A stretch of DNA of 64,000 nucleotides from the NCBI RefSeq assembly GCF_000739735.1, contig NZ_BBJF01000005.1, forward strand, positions 434,001 through 498,000, read 5' to 3'. Both the position numbers and the translations under genes were made by a program. The notes beneath the pieces were generated by a model. That model was not told the origin of the DNA. It saw only the letters and a program-made list of their open reading frames with translations, and searched no databases. The DNA comes from Paraburkholderia ginsengisoli NBRC 100965 (GTDB lineage Bacteria; Pseudomonadota; Gammaproteobacteria; Burkholderiales; Burkholderiaceae). How positions within the stretch are numbered: the stretch's first letter is position 1; each line of letters begins with the position of its first letter. Positions 27,293 to 36,013 of this stretch are shown here, piece by piece.

Positions 27293-28205
27293 GCGCCGCC
27301 CGCCCCATGATCCGGCCGCTGCAACCGGACGCAACGCGCCGCAGGCGGCTGAACGGTCCGCTCCTCGTCACGCCCGTCACGCTGCTCTTCGCGTTGCTGC
27401 TCATCGTTCCGATGGCGCTCGTCGGCGTGCTGAGCCTGCAAGGCTTCGACGCGGCGTCGGGCGGGGTGCTCGACGTCTACTCCTGGCATAACTACGTACA
27501 GATCGTCACCGACCCGTACTACCACGCGATATTCCTGCGCACTTTCGGACTCGCGATCAGCGTGACGCTGGGAACGATCGTGCTGGGCGTACCCGAGGCG
27601 TATTTCATCTTTCGCATGTCGGCTCGCTGGCGCGCGTTCTTTCTGATTCTCACGCTCGGGCCGCTGTTCATCTCGGCCGTCGTGCGCACGCTCGGCTGGT
27701 CGATTCTGCTCGACGGACAGGGCGTCGTCGCGCAACTGCTCGTCCGCCTTCATCTGGTCGACGCGCCGCCGCAGATGCTGTTCTCGTTTACGGCAGTGGT
27801 GGTCGTGCTGGTGCATGCGCTGGTGCCGTTGATGGTGCTGTCCGTCTGGACCTCGTTGCAAAGCATCGATCCGCAGATCGCCAACGCCGCCATCTCGCTC
27901 GGCGCCGGCCCGCTCACGGTATGGCGGCGCATCGTCCTGCCGCAGACCGCGCCCGCATTCTGTCCGGGAGCCTGATCGTGTTCGCACTGAGTGCGAGTGC
28001 GTTCGCGACGCCTGCGCTGATCGGCGGGCGGCGCCTCAAGGTGGTCGCAACGGCGGCCTACGACGAGTTCCTGCACAGCATGAACTGGCCGATGGGCGCA
28101 GCGATCGCGGTATGCCTGCTCGTGCTGAATCTCGGCACCGTCGCGCTCTACAGCCGCGTTGTCGAGCGACGCCTCAAGCGTCGTCTTGGGGAGGCCGCAT
28201 CATGA
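27289..28205 (+). pseudogene. ABC transporter permease with a one-base frameshift
   Basis: PotB-type inner-membrane permease that should be about 305 residues. The N-terminal frame begins at ATG 27289 (ATGA overlap with the ATPase) and runs with several membrane segments to the EAA-loop region ISLGAGPLTVWRRIVLPQTAP, then ends early at 27975. The rest of the protein (ILSGSLIVFALSASAFATPA to ERRLKRRLGEAAS) continues in another frame to 28205. Comparing the frames, one G is missing near 27955 (CCCGCATT where CCCGGCATT is expected). The break hits the EAA loop that contacts the ATPase, so the product should be inactive unless this is a sequencing error. Neighbouring genes are intact. Confidence 0.88.
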
Positions 28206-28996
28206 ATCGAAACGGTCCGTTTGCGCTTGGCTTTCATGCCGCGTTCACCGTGTTTCTGATCGCGCCGCTTGCGATCGTCTGTCTCGTCGCCTTCACGCCG
28301 GGCAATCTGCTCAGCGTGCCGACCATTCATTTTTCGACCCGCTGGTTCAGGGCGCTCATTGGCAATCCGGATTTCACGCAGGCGTTTTCGAACAGTCTGT
28401 GGCTCGCGACACTCTCCGCGACGCTAGCGGCGATGCTAGGCGTGCCAGCCGCTCTGGGTCTGACGCGCTATCGCTTTGCCGGTCGCGACACGATCACTTC
28501 GCTGCTGCTCTCGCCACTGATGATTCCACCCGTCGTGCTGGGTGTCGCGCTGTTGCAGCTGTTCACGCGCGTTGGTGTGTCCGGGTCGTTCGTCTCGCTC
28601 GTGATGGCGCACGTAATGCTGGTGTTCCCGTACTGCCTGCGGCTCATCATGGCGTCGCTGGTCGCGGCCACGCGCGATGCCGAGCACGCCGCCGTCTCGC
28701 TCGGGGCGAATGCATGGACCACCTTTCGGCGCATCACGTTGCCCGCGCTGGTGCCGGGTATTGCCGCCGGCTGGGTGCTGGGTTTCGCAAGCAGCTTCGA
28801 CGAGTTGACCGCAACGATCTTTATCGCTGCGCCGACCACGATCACATTGCCGGTGCGCATCTACATGAGCATGACTGAAACCGTCGATCCGATGGTCGCG
28901 GCAGTCGCCACGGTGATCATGGCCGTCACGCTCGGCCTGATGTTCGCACTCGACAGGCTCGTCGGGCTCGACAAGGTTCTGATGGGGAAGCATTGA
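28202..28996 (+). CDS. ABC transporter permease (PotC-type)
   Basis: Second permease subunit of 264 residues with about six membrane segments and an intact EAA loop (AAVSLGANAWTTFRRITLPALVPG). Start ATG 28202 overlaps the stop of the preceding permease frame (ATGA), and the stop overlaps the next gene (TGATG), so it is part of a translationally coupled chain. It pairs with the frameshifted permease to form the membrane channel. Confidence 0.94.
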   Translation: MNRNGPFALGFHAAFTVFLIAPLAIVCLVAFTPGNLLSVPTIHFSTRWFRALIGNPDFTQAFSNSLWLATLSATLAAMLGVPAALGLTRYRFAGRDTITSLLLSPLMIPPVVLGVALLQLFTRVGVSGSFVSLVMAHVMLVFPYCLRLIMASLVAATRDAEHAAVSLGANAWTTFRRITLPALVPGIAAGWVLGFASSFDELTATIFIAAPTTITLPVRIYMSMTETVDPMVAAVATVIMAVTLGLMFALDRLVGLDKVLMGKH

Positions 28997-30096
28997 TGAA
29001 ACAGGAATATGACTTTGCGATCGTCGGCGGGGGGCTGGTCGGGATGGCGATCGCTTACGGGCTCGCCAAACGCGGCCAGAAAACGATCGTGCTCGATGGA
29101 GAGGATTCAAGCGTACGTGCTGCACGCGGAAACTTCGGCCTGATCTGGGTATCGGGCAAAGGCAGGAAGCAGGTCGATTACGGTCGCTGGTCGCTCGAAT
29201 CGGCGTTGCTTTGGCCAGCGTTCGCGACGGAGCTCGAAGAAGCGTCGTCGCTCAGTCTCGGCTACTCGCGCCCGGGCGGCATCAGCATTGCCCTTACCGA
29301 CGACGCGCTTGCGGGCAGTGTGGATACGCTGCGTCAGTTACACGCCCGCGATGCACGCCTCACCTACGACATCCTCGACCGCCAGCAACTGACTGAACGC
29401 ATCCCGGAGATCGGCCAGAACGTGGCCGGTGCGGTCTACTCCGAAAACGACGGTCACGTGAGCCCGCTCTATACGCTGCGGGCCCTGTTCCTCGCATTCG
29501 AGCGCGCGTGCGGTGAATACGTGCCGGAGGCTCCCGTGAAGTCGATTGAACGCGCGAACGGCGGCTTTCGTATCGACACCGGCAAGCGCACGCTCGAAGC
29601 CGGGCGCGTCGTGCTATGCGCGGGTCTCGGCAACCGCGACCTCGCGCCGATGGTCGGACTGAGCGCACCCGTCGTTCCGCTGCGCGGTCAGATCCTCGTG
29701 ACGGAACGCGTGCGTCCATTCCTCAAGTACCCGACGCTCTCGGTGAGACAGACCGAGGAAGGGTCGATATTGCTCGGTGAATCAGCGGAGGACGTCGGCA
29801 TGAACGACGGCGTGACACCTGAGATCGTCGCGCACATCGCACGCAAGGCCGTGACGCAGTTCCCTCTGCTGAAAAACGTGCGCGTGGTGCGCGCCTGGGG
29901 CGCACTACGCGTGATGACACCGGACAGCATGCCTGTCTACGAGGAATCCGCGACGCATCCCGGTGCGTTCATCGCCACCTGCCACAGCGGCGTGACGCTC
30001 GCCGCCGCGCATTGCGAGGTGCTGACTGCCTGGTTGCTCGGCGGCCAGCGACCTTCTCTTCTGGACTACTTCTATGCCAAACGTTTCGCTGTTTAG
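28996..30096 (+). CDS. FAD-dependent DAO-family oxidoreductase (HcnC-like dehydrogenase subunit)
   Basis: FAD enzyme of 366 residues in the glycine oxidase/D-amino-acid dehydrogenase family. The FAD motif FAIVGGGLVGMAIAYGLA is at the N-terminus and the C-terminal FAD contact is ATCHSGVTLAAAHCEVL. With the next two genes it forms the three-subunit set known from hydrogen cyanide synthase, opine oxidases and D-hydroxyproline dehydrogenase. Gene order here is C-A-B. ATG 28996 is chosen from the TGATG overlap with the permease stop. Confidence 0.9.
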   Translation: MKQEYDFAIVGGGLVGMAIAYGLAKRGQKTIVLDGEDSSVRAARGNFGLIWVSGKGRKQVDYGRWSLESALLWPAFATELEEASSLSLGYSRPGGISIALTDDALAGSVDTLRQLHARDARLTYDILDRQQLTERIPEIGQNVAGAVYSENDGHVSPLYTLRALFLAFERACGEYVPEAPVKSIERANGGFRIDTGKRTLEAGRVVLCAGLGNRDLAPMVGLSAPVVPLRGQILVTERVRPFLKYPTLSVRQTEEGSILLGESAEDVGMNDGVTPEIVAHIARKAVTQFPLLKNVRVVRAWGALRVMTPDSMPVYEESATHPGAFIATCHSGVTLAAAHCEVLTAWLLGGQRPSLLDYFYAKRFAV

Positions 30097-30382
30097 TCAG
30101 ATCGACGGCGCCTCGCCCCGCACGGTGCGGATCGTCGTCGATGGTCGTCCGGTGGATGTGCCGGAATACGCCAACGTAGCGGCAGCACTGCTGCATGCCG
30201 GAGTCGGCGTTTTCCGGCATACCCCGGTGGGCGCCGCGCCGCGCGCGCCGTATTGCATGATGGGTGTGTGCTTCGATTGTCTGGTGGAAATCGACGGCTT
30301 GCCGAACCAGCAGGCCTGCATGGTGCGCGTGCGCGACGGGATGGAAGTGAAAGCCATGGCTGGCGCGAGGGCCTTGGTATGA
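30074..30382 (+). CDS. (2Fe-2S)-binding subunit (HcnA-like)
   Basis: Small ferredoxin-like protein of 102 residues with four cysteines C61, C66, C69 and C82 (C-x4-C-x2-C-x12-C), matching the [2Fe-2S] subunits of HcnABC/opine-oxidase complexes. It overlaps the end of the flavoprotein gene by 23 bases and the next gene by 4 (ATGA), fitting equal production of the three subunits. It should pass electrons from the catalytic flavin to the second flavoprotein. Confidence 0.92.
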   Translation: MPNVSLFSQIDGASPRTVRIVVDGRPVDVPEYANVAAALLHAGVGVFRHTPVGAAPRAPYCMMGVCFDCLVEIDGLPNQQACMVRVRDGMEVKAMAGARALV

Positions 30383-31812
30383 CGATCGAGACGGTGGACC
30401 TTGTGATCATCGGCGCAGGCCCGGCCGGCATGGCGTGCGCGCTCGACGCGTCGCGTGCCGGCCTCGACGTGGTGGTGCTCGACGAGAACCCGCTGCCGGG
30501 CGGACAAATCTATCGCAACGCCGGGTGCTCGCCACTGCCCGATGCGGCTCTGCTCGGCGACGACTACACCTATGGTGAGGACCTCGTCACGCGCTTCGCT
30601 CGGGCCTCGCTGCGCTACTGGCCCGACACGCTCGTGTGGCAGATCACGCGTTCGCTGGAAATCAGCTTGACGCGTCGCGGCGGCGCTGCGAAGAGCGGAC
30701 AGATCCGCGCGAAAGCCGTGGTGATCGCCAACGGCGCGTACGAACGGCCTTGCCCGGTTCCGGGCTGGACGCTGCCCGGCGTCATGGGGGTGGGCGCCGC
30801 GCAGACGCTGCTCAAGTCGTCGGCGATGCTGCCCGATGGGCCCGTGGTGCTGGCGGGGAGTGGGCCGTTAATGTATCTGTTTGCATGGCAGCTCATCCAG
30901 GCGGGCAGGGCGCCGGCGGCGATCCTCGATACGACGCCTTCACGCAACTACTGGCGCGCGCTTGCCGAACTGCCCGGCGCATTGCGTACCCCGGCATATC
31001 TGCTCAAGGGCAAGCGTCTGCTGAGTGCGGTCCGGCGCAGCGGCATTCCACACATTCGACATGTGGCACGCCTCTCGGTGGAGGGCGACGGCCGTGCGGA
31101 AGCCGTGCAATACACCGCGAACGGGCGTACGTCGACGCTCGCAGCGAGCATCGTTTTGCTGCATCAAGGGGTGGTGCCCAATGTGCAACTGACTCGCTCG
31201 ATCGGCTGCGAGCATCGCTGGGACGAGGCCCAACTTTGCTGGCATCCGCGCGCCGACGCATGGGGTGAGACAACAGTGCCGAATCTCTTCATTGCCGGCG
31301 ACGGGGGCGGTATTCACGGCGCCATCGCTGCCGAGACGGCGGGCGCGCTGACCGCGCTGGCCGTATCGAATCGGCTCGGCGCGCTGAGCGTTGACGCCCG
31401 TGACGAACAGGCTGCTCCGTTGCAGCGACAACTCGAGCGGCACCGCGCCGTGCGACCTTTCCTCGACACGCTTTATCGTCCGGCGGACGCATTTCGCCGT
31501 CCCGCCGACGAAACCATCGTTTGCCGTTGCGAGGAAGTCAGCGCAGGCGAGATCAGGGCGATGGCCCGTCTGGGCTGCACCGGGCCGAACCAGAGCAAGT
31601 CGTTCTCCCGCTGTGGCATGGGACCGTGCCAGGGACGGCTATGTGGCCTGACCGTGGCCGAACTGCTCGCCGAGGCGCATGCGAAACCCGTGGCCGACGT
31701 GGGGTACTACCGCATTCGGCCGCCCATCAAACCGGTGAGCCTCGGCGATCTTGCCGTGTCTCACGTCCCTGACCTCGACGCAGCACAACCGACGGAGTTT
31801 GTACCCAAATGA
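30379..31812 (+). CDS. FAD/NAD(P)-binding oxidoreductase with BFD-like [2Fe-2S] domain (HcnB-like)
   Basis: Protein of 477 residues: pyridine-nucleotide-disulfide-oxidoreductase fold with the dinucleotide motif VIIGAGPAGMACALDASRAG near residues 9-28 and a second region near FIAGDGGGIHGA. The C-terminal segment carries a BFD/Fer2-type cysteine set (VCRCEEV ... CGMGPCQGRLC). It is the large electron-transfer subunit of the three-part dehydrogenase. Start and stop both overlap neighbours by ATGA. Confidence 0.92.
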   Translation: MTIETVDLVIIGAGPAGMACALDASRAGLDVVVLDENPLPGGQIYRNAGCSPLPDAALLGDDYTYGEDLVTRFARASLRYWPDTLVWQITRSLEISLTRRGGAAKSGQIRAKAVVIANGAYERPCPVPGWTLPGVMGVGAAQTLLKSSAMLPDGPVVLAGSGPLMYLFAWQLIQAGRAPAAILDTTPSRNYWRALAELPGALRTPAYLLKGKRLLSAVRRSGIPHIRHVARLSVEGDGRAEAVQYTANGRTSTLAASIVLLHQGVVPNVQLTRSIGCEHRWDEAQLCWHPRADAWGETTVPNLFIAGDGGGIHGAIAAETAGALTALAVSNRLGALSVDARDEQAAPLQRQLERHRAVRPFLDTLYRPADAFRRPADETIVCRCEEVSAGEIRAMARLGCTGPNQSKSFSRCGMGPCQGRLCGLTVAELLAEAHAKPVADVGYYRIRPPIKPVSLGDLAVSHVPDLDAAQPTEFVPK

Positions 31813-32174
31813 ATGTGGTCCCTATCGTAAGAACCGCGGGTAATGCACGCATGAGCAAGATGGTGCGCGCAGGCAATCTTCTCTTTCTCGCGGGACAGAC
31901 GTCGTCTGGCGCGCCGCATGCGCACACCATCGAGGAGCAGGCCACCGAAGCGCTCGGGCGCATCGATACCTTGCTTGAGCAGGCGGGCAGCAGCAGGCGA
32001 CACCTGCTGTCTGTAACGATCTACCTGAAGGATATGGCGCTGTTCGATCGTATGAACGTCGTCTGGCAGGACTGGGTAGATCCGGAGCACTTGCCTGCGC
32101 GCTGCACTGTTCAGGCGAGGTTGGGACTGCCGGAGTTGCTTGTCGAGTTCAGTGTGACAGCGGCGGCCTCATGA
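31809..32174 (+). CDS. RidA-family enamine/imine deaminase
   Basis: RidA/YjgF-family protein of 121 residues (NLLFLAGQTSSG, VTIYLKDM, LPARCTVQARLGLPELLVEF). Family members hydrolyse reactive enamines or imines to ketones plus ammonia; the conserved Arg of the ARCTVQ motif binds the carboxylate. Its position directly after an amine dehydrogenase, overlapping it by ATGA, suggests it clears the imine that enzyme makes (inference). Confidence 0.93.
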   Translation: MNVVPIVRTAGNARMSKMVRAGNLLFLAGQTSSGAPHAHTIEEQATEALGRIDTLLEQAGSSRRHLLSVTIYLKDMALFDRMNVVWQDWVDPEHLPARCTVQARLGLPELLVEFSVTAAAS

Positions 32175-32175
32175 A

Positions 32176-32310
32176 TTACTGGCGATCTCTTTGCGACGAC
32201 GCGCTCGCGAGCTTCCCAAAGGTTAGCGCCGGATCGCCCTCGTCAAGCTCATCTATATAGCCGCTCTCCATGAACCCGCACTGCAACGGAATGGTTGCTA
32301 CGCCAGGCTC
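32176..32310 (-). pseudogene. Short coding remnant, family not recognised
   Basis: A minus-strand frame between RidA and the MFS transporter reads VATIPLQCGFMESGYIDELD and continues EGDPALTFGKLA to a TAA at 32176. The composition looks like the C-terminal end of a real protein, but a TGA lies just upstream and no start or family is evident. It may be a leftover of a deleted gene. Confidence 0.35.
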
Positions 32311-32327
32311 TCACCGGTCGACTACGC

Positions 32328-33632
32328 TTACTGCTCCAGGAGCGCCGTCGAAGTCTCCGACACGTGCGCTGGAGCAATTATTTCATCTAGCTTGACGCGA
32401 ACAAACGTCCACAGCACAGCCGCGCCAAGCAGATCAAATGCGGCCAGAAGAATGAAGATCGGCTTGTAGCCAACCTGACTGACCACTGCTCCAACGACCA
32501 AGGTAAAGCAGAATTGACCAATGGCGCTGACGGTCCCCACACAACCCGTCACAGTTGCAACCTCGTTTTTGCGAAACAGGTCGCTTGACATGGTGATAAC
32601 CGTCACCGATAACGTCTGGTGAGCGAAGCCGCCCAAACATAGCAGCGCGATCGCTGTCAGCGGGTGTTCAACAAATCCCACGAGGGGCACGGGCAACATC
32701 ATCACGGCACCGAAGGTAAAGACGCATCGTCGGGCATTGACCACACTCAGCCGGGTATATTTAAGCAGTGCTCCGACGAGCGCACCGCCAAACACGCTGC
32801 CGATATCCGCTGCGAGGAACGGTAGCCATGCAAACAAAGCAATCTGCTTCAGATCCATATGTCGCACGGTACTCAGATAGAGCGGCAACCAGAAGCTGAG
32901 CGTGATCCACGTCGGATCAGCGAGAAATCGCGGCAAGGCGATGCCCCAGAAATTGCGTTGGCCGATGATCGAGGAGATGGACGGTCGCGCGGCGCTCGCC
33001 TGCAAATGCTTTTCCTGGCCGGAAAGGATGTATTCCTTCTCGCGAGAGGAAATGGCGCGGTGCTTCTCTGGCGAGTCATAGAGCCATAGCCAGAGGGCCA
33101 GCCATATGAAGCCGAGTCCACCCGTGAACACGAAGGCGAACTGCCAGTTGTAGAACAGCGTTGCCCAGACGACGAGCGGCGGCGCGAGCATCGAACCCAA
33201 CGACGCACCAATGTTGTAGATGCCGCCCGCGAGACCCCGTTCCTTCGCGGGGAACCAATGCGACGTGGCCTTCATGCCCGCAGGATGGACCGCCCCCTCG
33301 GGCAATCCCAGAAGCCCTCGCGCCAGCGCCAGGCCCTGCCAGGAGTGGACCAGACCATGAGACATGGTGATGACCGACCACGCGAAGCAGAACAGCGCAA
33401 AGCCCGCCTTCAGCCCAATGACATCGATGACATAACCGGTGATTGGCTGTAGCGCGTTCGTGACAGTAAAAGCGCTCAGCACATACGAGTATTGCTGCGC
33501 GGTTAAATGCAACTGCGTGGTGAGCGTTGGAGCGGTGACCGCAAGCGTGCTTCGGGTCAGGAAATTCAGGCATGAAGCGAGCATGATGGTTCCGATGATC
33601 CACCATCTCAGACCGATGATCTTGTGTTTCAC
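32328..33632 (-). CDS. MFS transporter, anion:cation symporter (ExuT-like) type
   Basis: Inner-membrane carrier of 434 residues with about 12 hydrophobic segments. GLPEGAVHPAGMKATSHWFP and ERGLAGGIYNIGASLGS are typical of the ACS family that includes hexuronate and galactonate importers. GTG 33632 is preferred because AAGGAG lies five bases upstream; the open frame further upstream does not look coding. It lies downstream of the GH43 gene on the same strand and may import the sugar or sugar acid released by that enzyme (inference). Confidence 0.9.
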   Translation of the reverse strand: MKHKIIGLRWWIIGTIMLASCLNFLTRSTLAVTAPTLTTQLHLTAQQYSYVLSAFTVTNALQPITGYVIDVIGLKAGFALFCFAWSVITMSHGLVHSWQGLALARGLLGLPEGAVHPAGMKATSHWFPAKERGLAGGIYNIGASLGSMLAPPLVVWATLFYNWQFAFVFTGGLGFIWLALWLWLYDSPEKHRAISSREKEYILSGQEKHLQASAARPSISSIIGQRNFWGIALPRFLADPTWITLSFWLPLYLSTVRHMDLKQIALFAWLPFLAADIGSVFGGALVGALLKYTRLSVVNARRCVFTFGAVMMLPVPLVGFVEHPLTAIALLCLGGFAHQTLSVTVITMSSDLFRKNEVATVTGCVGTVSAIGQFCFTLVVGAVVSQVGYKPIFILLAAFDLLGAAVLWTFVRVKLDEIIAPAHVSETSTALLEQ

Positions 33633-33942
33633 TTCGTCTCCTTGATTGCTTTTTTGAACGCTAATGCGTGATCGCTGAAAAAATAACGAAGCCTTCCACG
33701 GCCCGCGGACAAACGGTGATGGTGCGAAGGCTCCGGTGAGATGAACAGGCACGGACGCACTGCGCAGATGCCGCCCGGCACGGCAGTAGCGCACGAGCGG
33801 ACAGCGGCAGGCAATGGAGAGTTCGTGGACGCCTTGCTATGAGTTGCCCGCGCGGTCGTCCCTGAAATGTGGCCTCGCAGATCGACACGAAGCCGCCGAT
33901 GCGAGGTTCACGGTTCATTACTGACTTGTGAGGATTGAAGCC
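33633..33942 (-). other. Spacer between GH43 and MFS genes
   Basis: About 310 bases. It contains the AAGGAG site before the MFS GTG start and no convincing gene. The length leaves room for a separate promoter, so co-transcription of the two genes is not certain. Confidence 0.4.
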
Positions 33943-35562
33943 CTAGCCGGGCAACTGGCGATACGAGAAAAGTCTAAAGTCAGCCGGCTCACGGAAGCCG
34001 AGCATGTCGTTGACCGTGATCCCCACGAACGCTCCCGTGAAACCAATGGGAGTCGCATATTCGTCGCTCAGCTTGGTGAAATCTTTTTCCAGGCCGACCT
34101 CTGTCCAGGCGCCGCCGTCCGAGCGATAGGAGAAACGCAGTTTCGTGTCCTCCACGCGCACCCGCAAGCCGGTCTCGCAGTCTTCCGGCAGGACGGCGAG
34201 CCGATTGTCATAGGCGAAACTGCCCGCGTCCATCTCCATGTAGGAGAGGATTTTCGTGCCGTCGTCGTCGCGGGTGATGAACAGGTAGTAGAACGTGCTC
34301 TCGTCGTACCGCGCCATCAGTCCGGCCATGTGCAGATACGAACTGGGCGAGAACTCCAGCGTCGTTTCGACTTCGAATTGCCAGTCGCGCACGCGGCACG
34401 CCAACAGGCTTTGATGAAAGCGCGACGTCGGCGACTCCTGGCCACGTATGCGCAGGTAGCCCGGGCGCTCGTTCAGATTGCACCAGGTGTCGCTCTTCGG
34501 CGCTCGCAGACTTTGCAGCTCCAGAGGCAGCGTAGGGCAGTGGCTGAAATCGACGTGCCAGCTGCTATCGAGGTTCTGCTCGACGTCGGAATCGACCGTG
34601 AAGGACTCCGATGGAGTCACACCCGGCCCGCTGAGACAAGGCCAGTCGTTGCGCCATTCAATGGCCGCAAGACAGGTCTCGCGGCCTAGCGGTGAGCGCT
34701 TCGTTTGCGCGCCGATCGGCCGGGAACCGAGGTACGTCATATACCATTGGCCGCGCGGACCTTCGACCAGATTGCCATGGCCGGTCCGCTGGATCCGTCC
34801 GCTTGCGTCGCGTGAGGTCAGCATAGGCGTTTCTGGATGAAACTCGTAGGGCCCAAAAATATCGCGCGACCTGGACACGCAGGTCGCATGCGTATAGCCC
34901 GTCCCGCCTTCCGCAGTGATGAGGTAGTACCAGTCTCCCTTCTTCATCAAATGCGGAGCTTCGTAGATCTGGCACTTCATGAAGTAATCGGTCTTCAGAT
35001 TCGCGCCTTTATAGATGACACGCTCTTCGCCGATCAGCCTTTGCTCCTCTACCGAGTACTCGCGCAGAATGATGCCCGCGAAAAGGTCGGCGTGGATACC
35101 CCTGAAATCGCGGCGAATGTACGCCAGCCACTTCCTGCCTGTTTCGTCGTGGAACAGCGACGGGTCGTATCCGCCGGATACGAGATGCACTGGCTCCGAC
35201 CACGGGCCGGTAATGTCAGGGGCCGTCACGAGATAGTTGTGCATGTCGCGCAGCGGCGAAATCTTCTGTTCGCCTTTCCATGCCTTCGTGTCGGTGTAGA
35301 CGAGCCAGTAGAGGCCGTCGTGATACGACAAGGCTGGCGCCCAGATGCCGCCCGAAGGTTGTTCTCCAATGAGGTTCAGTTGCGAAAGGCGGTCCAGTGG
35401 CGTGGCCTTGAGCTCCCAGTTAACGAAGTCTTTCGATTCGTAAATAAGAACGCCCGGATACCATTCGAACGTCGATACGGCGATGTACCACGCGTCTTTA
35501 CCGCGACATACACAGGGGTCTGGATTGAAGCCGCGCAGAACAGGGTTTTGAATAATGCTCAT
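33943..35562 (-). CDS. GH43-family glycoside hydrolase (beta-xylosidase-like)
   Basis: Protein of 539 residues without a signal peptide, so probably cytoplasmic. The N-terminus MSIIQNPVLRGFNPDPCVCR is typical of GH43 beta-xylosidases, with the base Asp15, a further Asp near 133 (GGYDPSLF) and the acid Glu201 in YEAPH. A C-terminal beta-sandwich of the GH43-associated type follows (VETTLEFSPSSYLHMAGL and beyond). It likely removes xylose or arabinose from short oligosaccharides. ATG 35562 starts the conserved family N-terminus; an ATG further upstream is unlikely. Confidence 0.92.
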   Translation of the reverse strand: MSIIQNPVLRGFNPDPCVCRGKDAWYIAVSTFEWYPGVLIYESKDFVNWELKATPLDRLSQLNLIGEQPSGGIWAPALSYHDGLYWLVYTDTKAWKGEQKISPLRDMHNYLVTAPDITGPWSEPVHLVSGGYDPSLFHDETGRKWLAYIRRDFRGIHADLFAGIILREYSVEEQRLIGEERVIYKGANLKTDYFMKCQIYEAPHLMKKGDWYYLITAEGGTGYTHATCVSRSRDIFGPYEFHPETPMLTSRDASGRIQRTGHGNLVEGPRGQWYMTYLGSRPIGAQTKRSPLGRETCLAAIEWRNDWPCLSGPGVTPSESFTVDSDVEQNLDSSWHVDFSHCPTLPLELQSLRAPKSDTWCNLNERPGYLRIRGQESPTSRFHQSLLACRVRDWQFEVETTLEFSPSSYLHMAGLMARYDESTFYYLFITRDDDGTKILSYMEMDAGSFAYDNRLAVLPEDCETGLRVRVEDTKLRFSYRSDGGAWTEVGLEKDFTKLSDEYATPIGFTGAFVGITVNDMLGFREPADFRLFSYRQLPG

Positions 35563-35661
35563 CAGAGAGGGAGATTCGGGGTGTTCGGGGAGTGCGGTCC
35601 GATCGCCTCGGCCCATCTTCATTGACCGGAAGACGGATGGGACCTTTGATTGCCGGGCATG

Positions 35662-35673
35662 GTTACCGGTAAC
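35662..35673. promoter_or_regulatory. LacI-family operator-like palindrome
   Basis: GTTACCGGTAAC is a perfect 12-bp palindrome with a central CG step, the form seen in GntR/PurR/LacI-type operators. It lies about 100 bases before the GH43 start; a TAAATT element resembling a -10 box lies just upstream on the minus strand. No LacI-type gene is in the window, so the repressor would be encoded elsewhere. Confidence 0.6.
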
Positions 35674-36013
35674 AATCCGAATTTAGCACACGACTTTGCG
35701 GTCGTTCAAGTGAGATGATGGGAGGGTATTCCCTCGCTTGCGGTGGTCGAGTTCCGGGGGGAGTTCGCGAGCAGGGTGGAGCGTGAAGGACGTTGTGGGC
35801 CGCGATAGGCTCCAGGCGTAAGGGAGTGACTGTCATGAACGGACGGTCGCCAAGGGCGGCTGGACGGGTCACAAGTCAGCTCTGGTTCGCGAACAATTTG
35901 AATACGTGCGTCGGTGCACCAAGCCGCACCGAAGTCCGAGGGAACGCTGCTTGCCGCGGCGAAGCAAGTCGATCCGTTCAATCAGGAAAGCACCCGGGCG
36001 CCGCCGCCGGACT
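35674..36013. other. Intergenic region, no gene seen
   Basis: About 340 bases between the operator-like palindrome and the glycosyltransferase stop. Open frames here are short, Arg/Ser-rich and lack ribosome-binding sites. The right part of the region is the 3' flank of the glycosyltransferase gene; no clear terminator was found. Confidence 0.4.

Noticed and set aside
27921..28205. Separate small membrane protein gene after the first permease
   Set aside because: Its residues continue the permease sequence exactly at the EAA loop, so it is the second half of a frameshifted gene.
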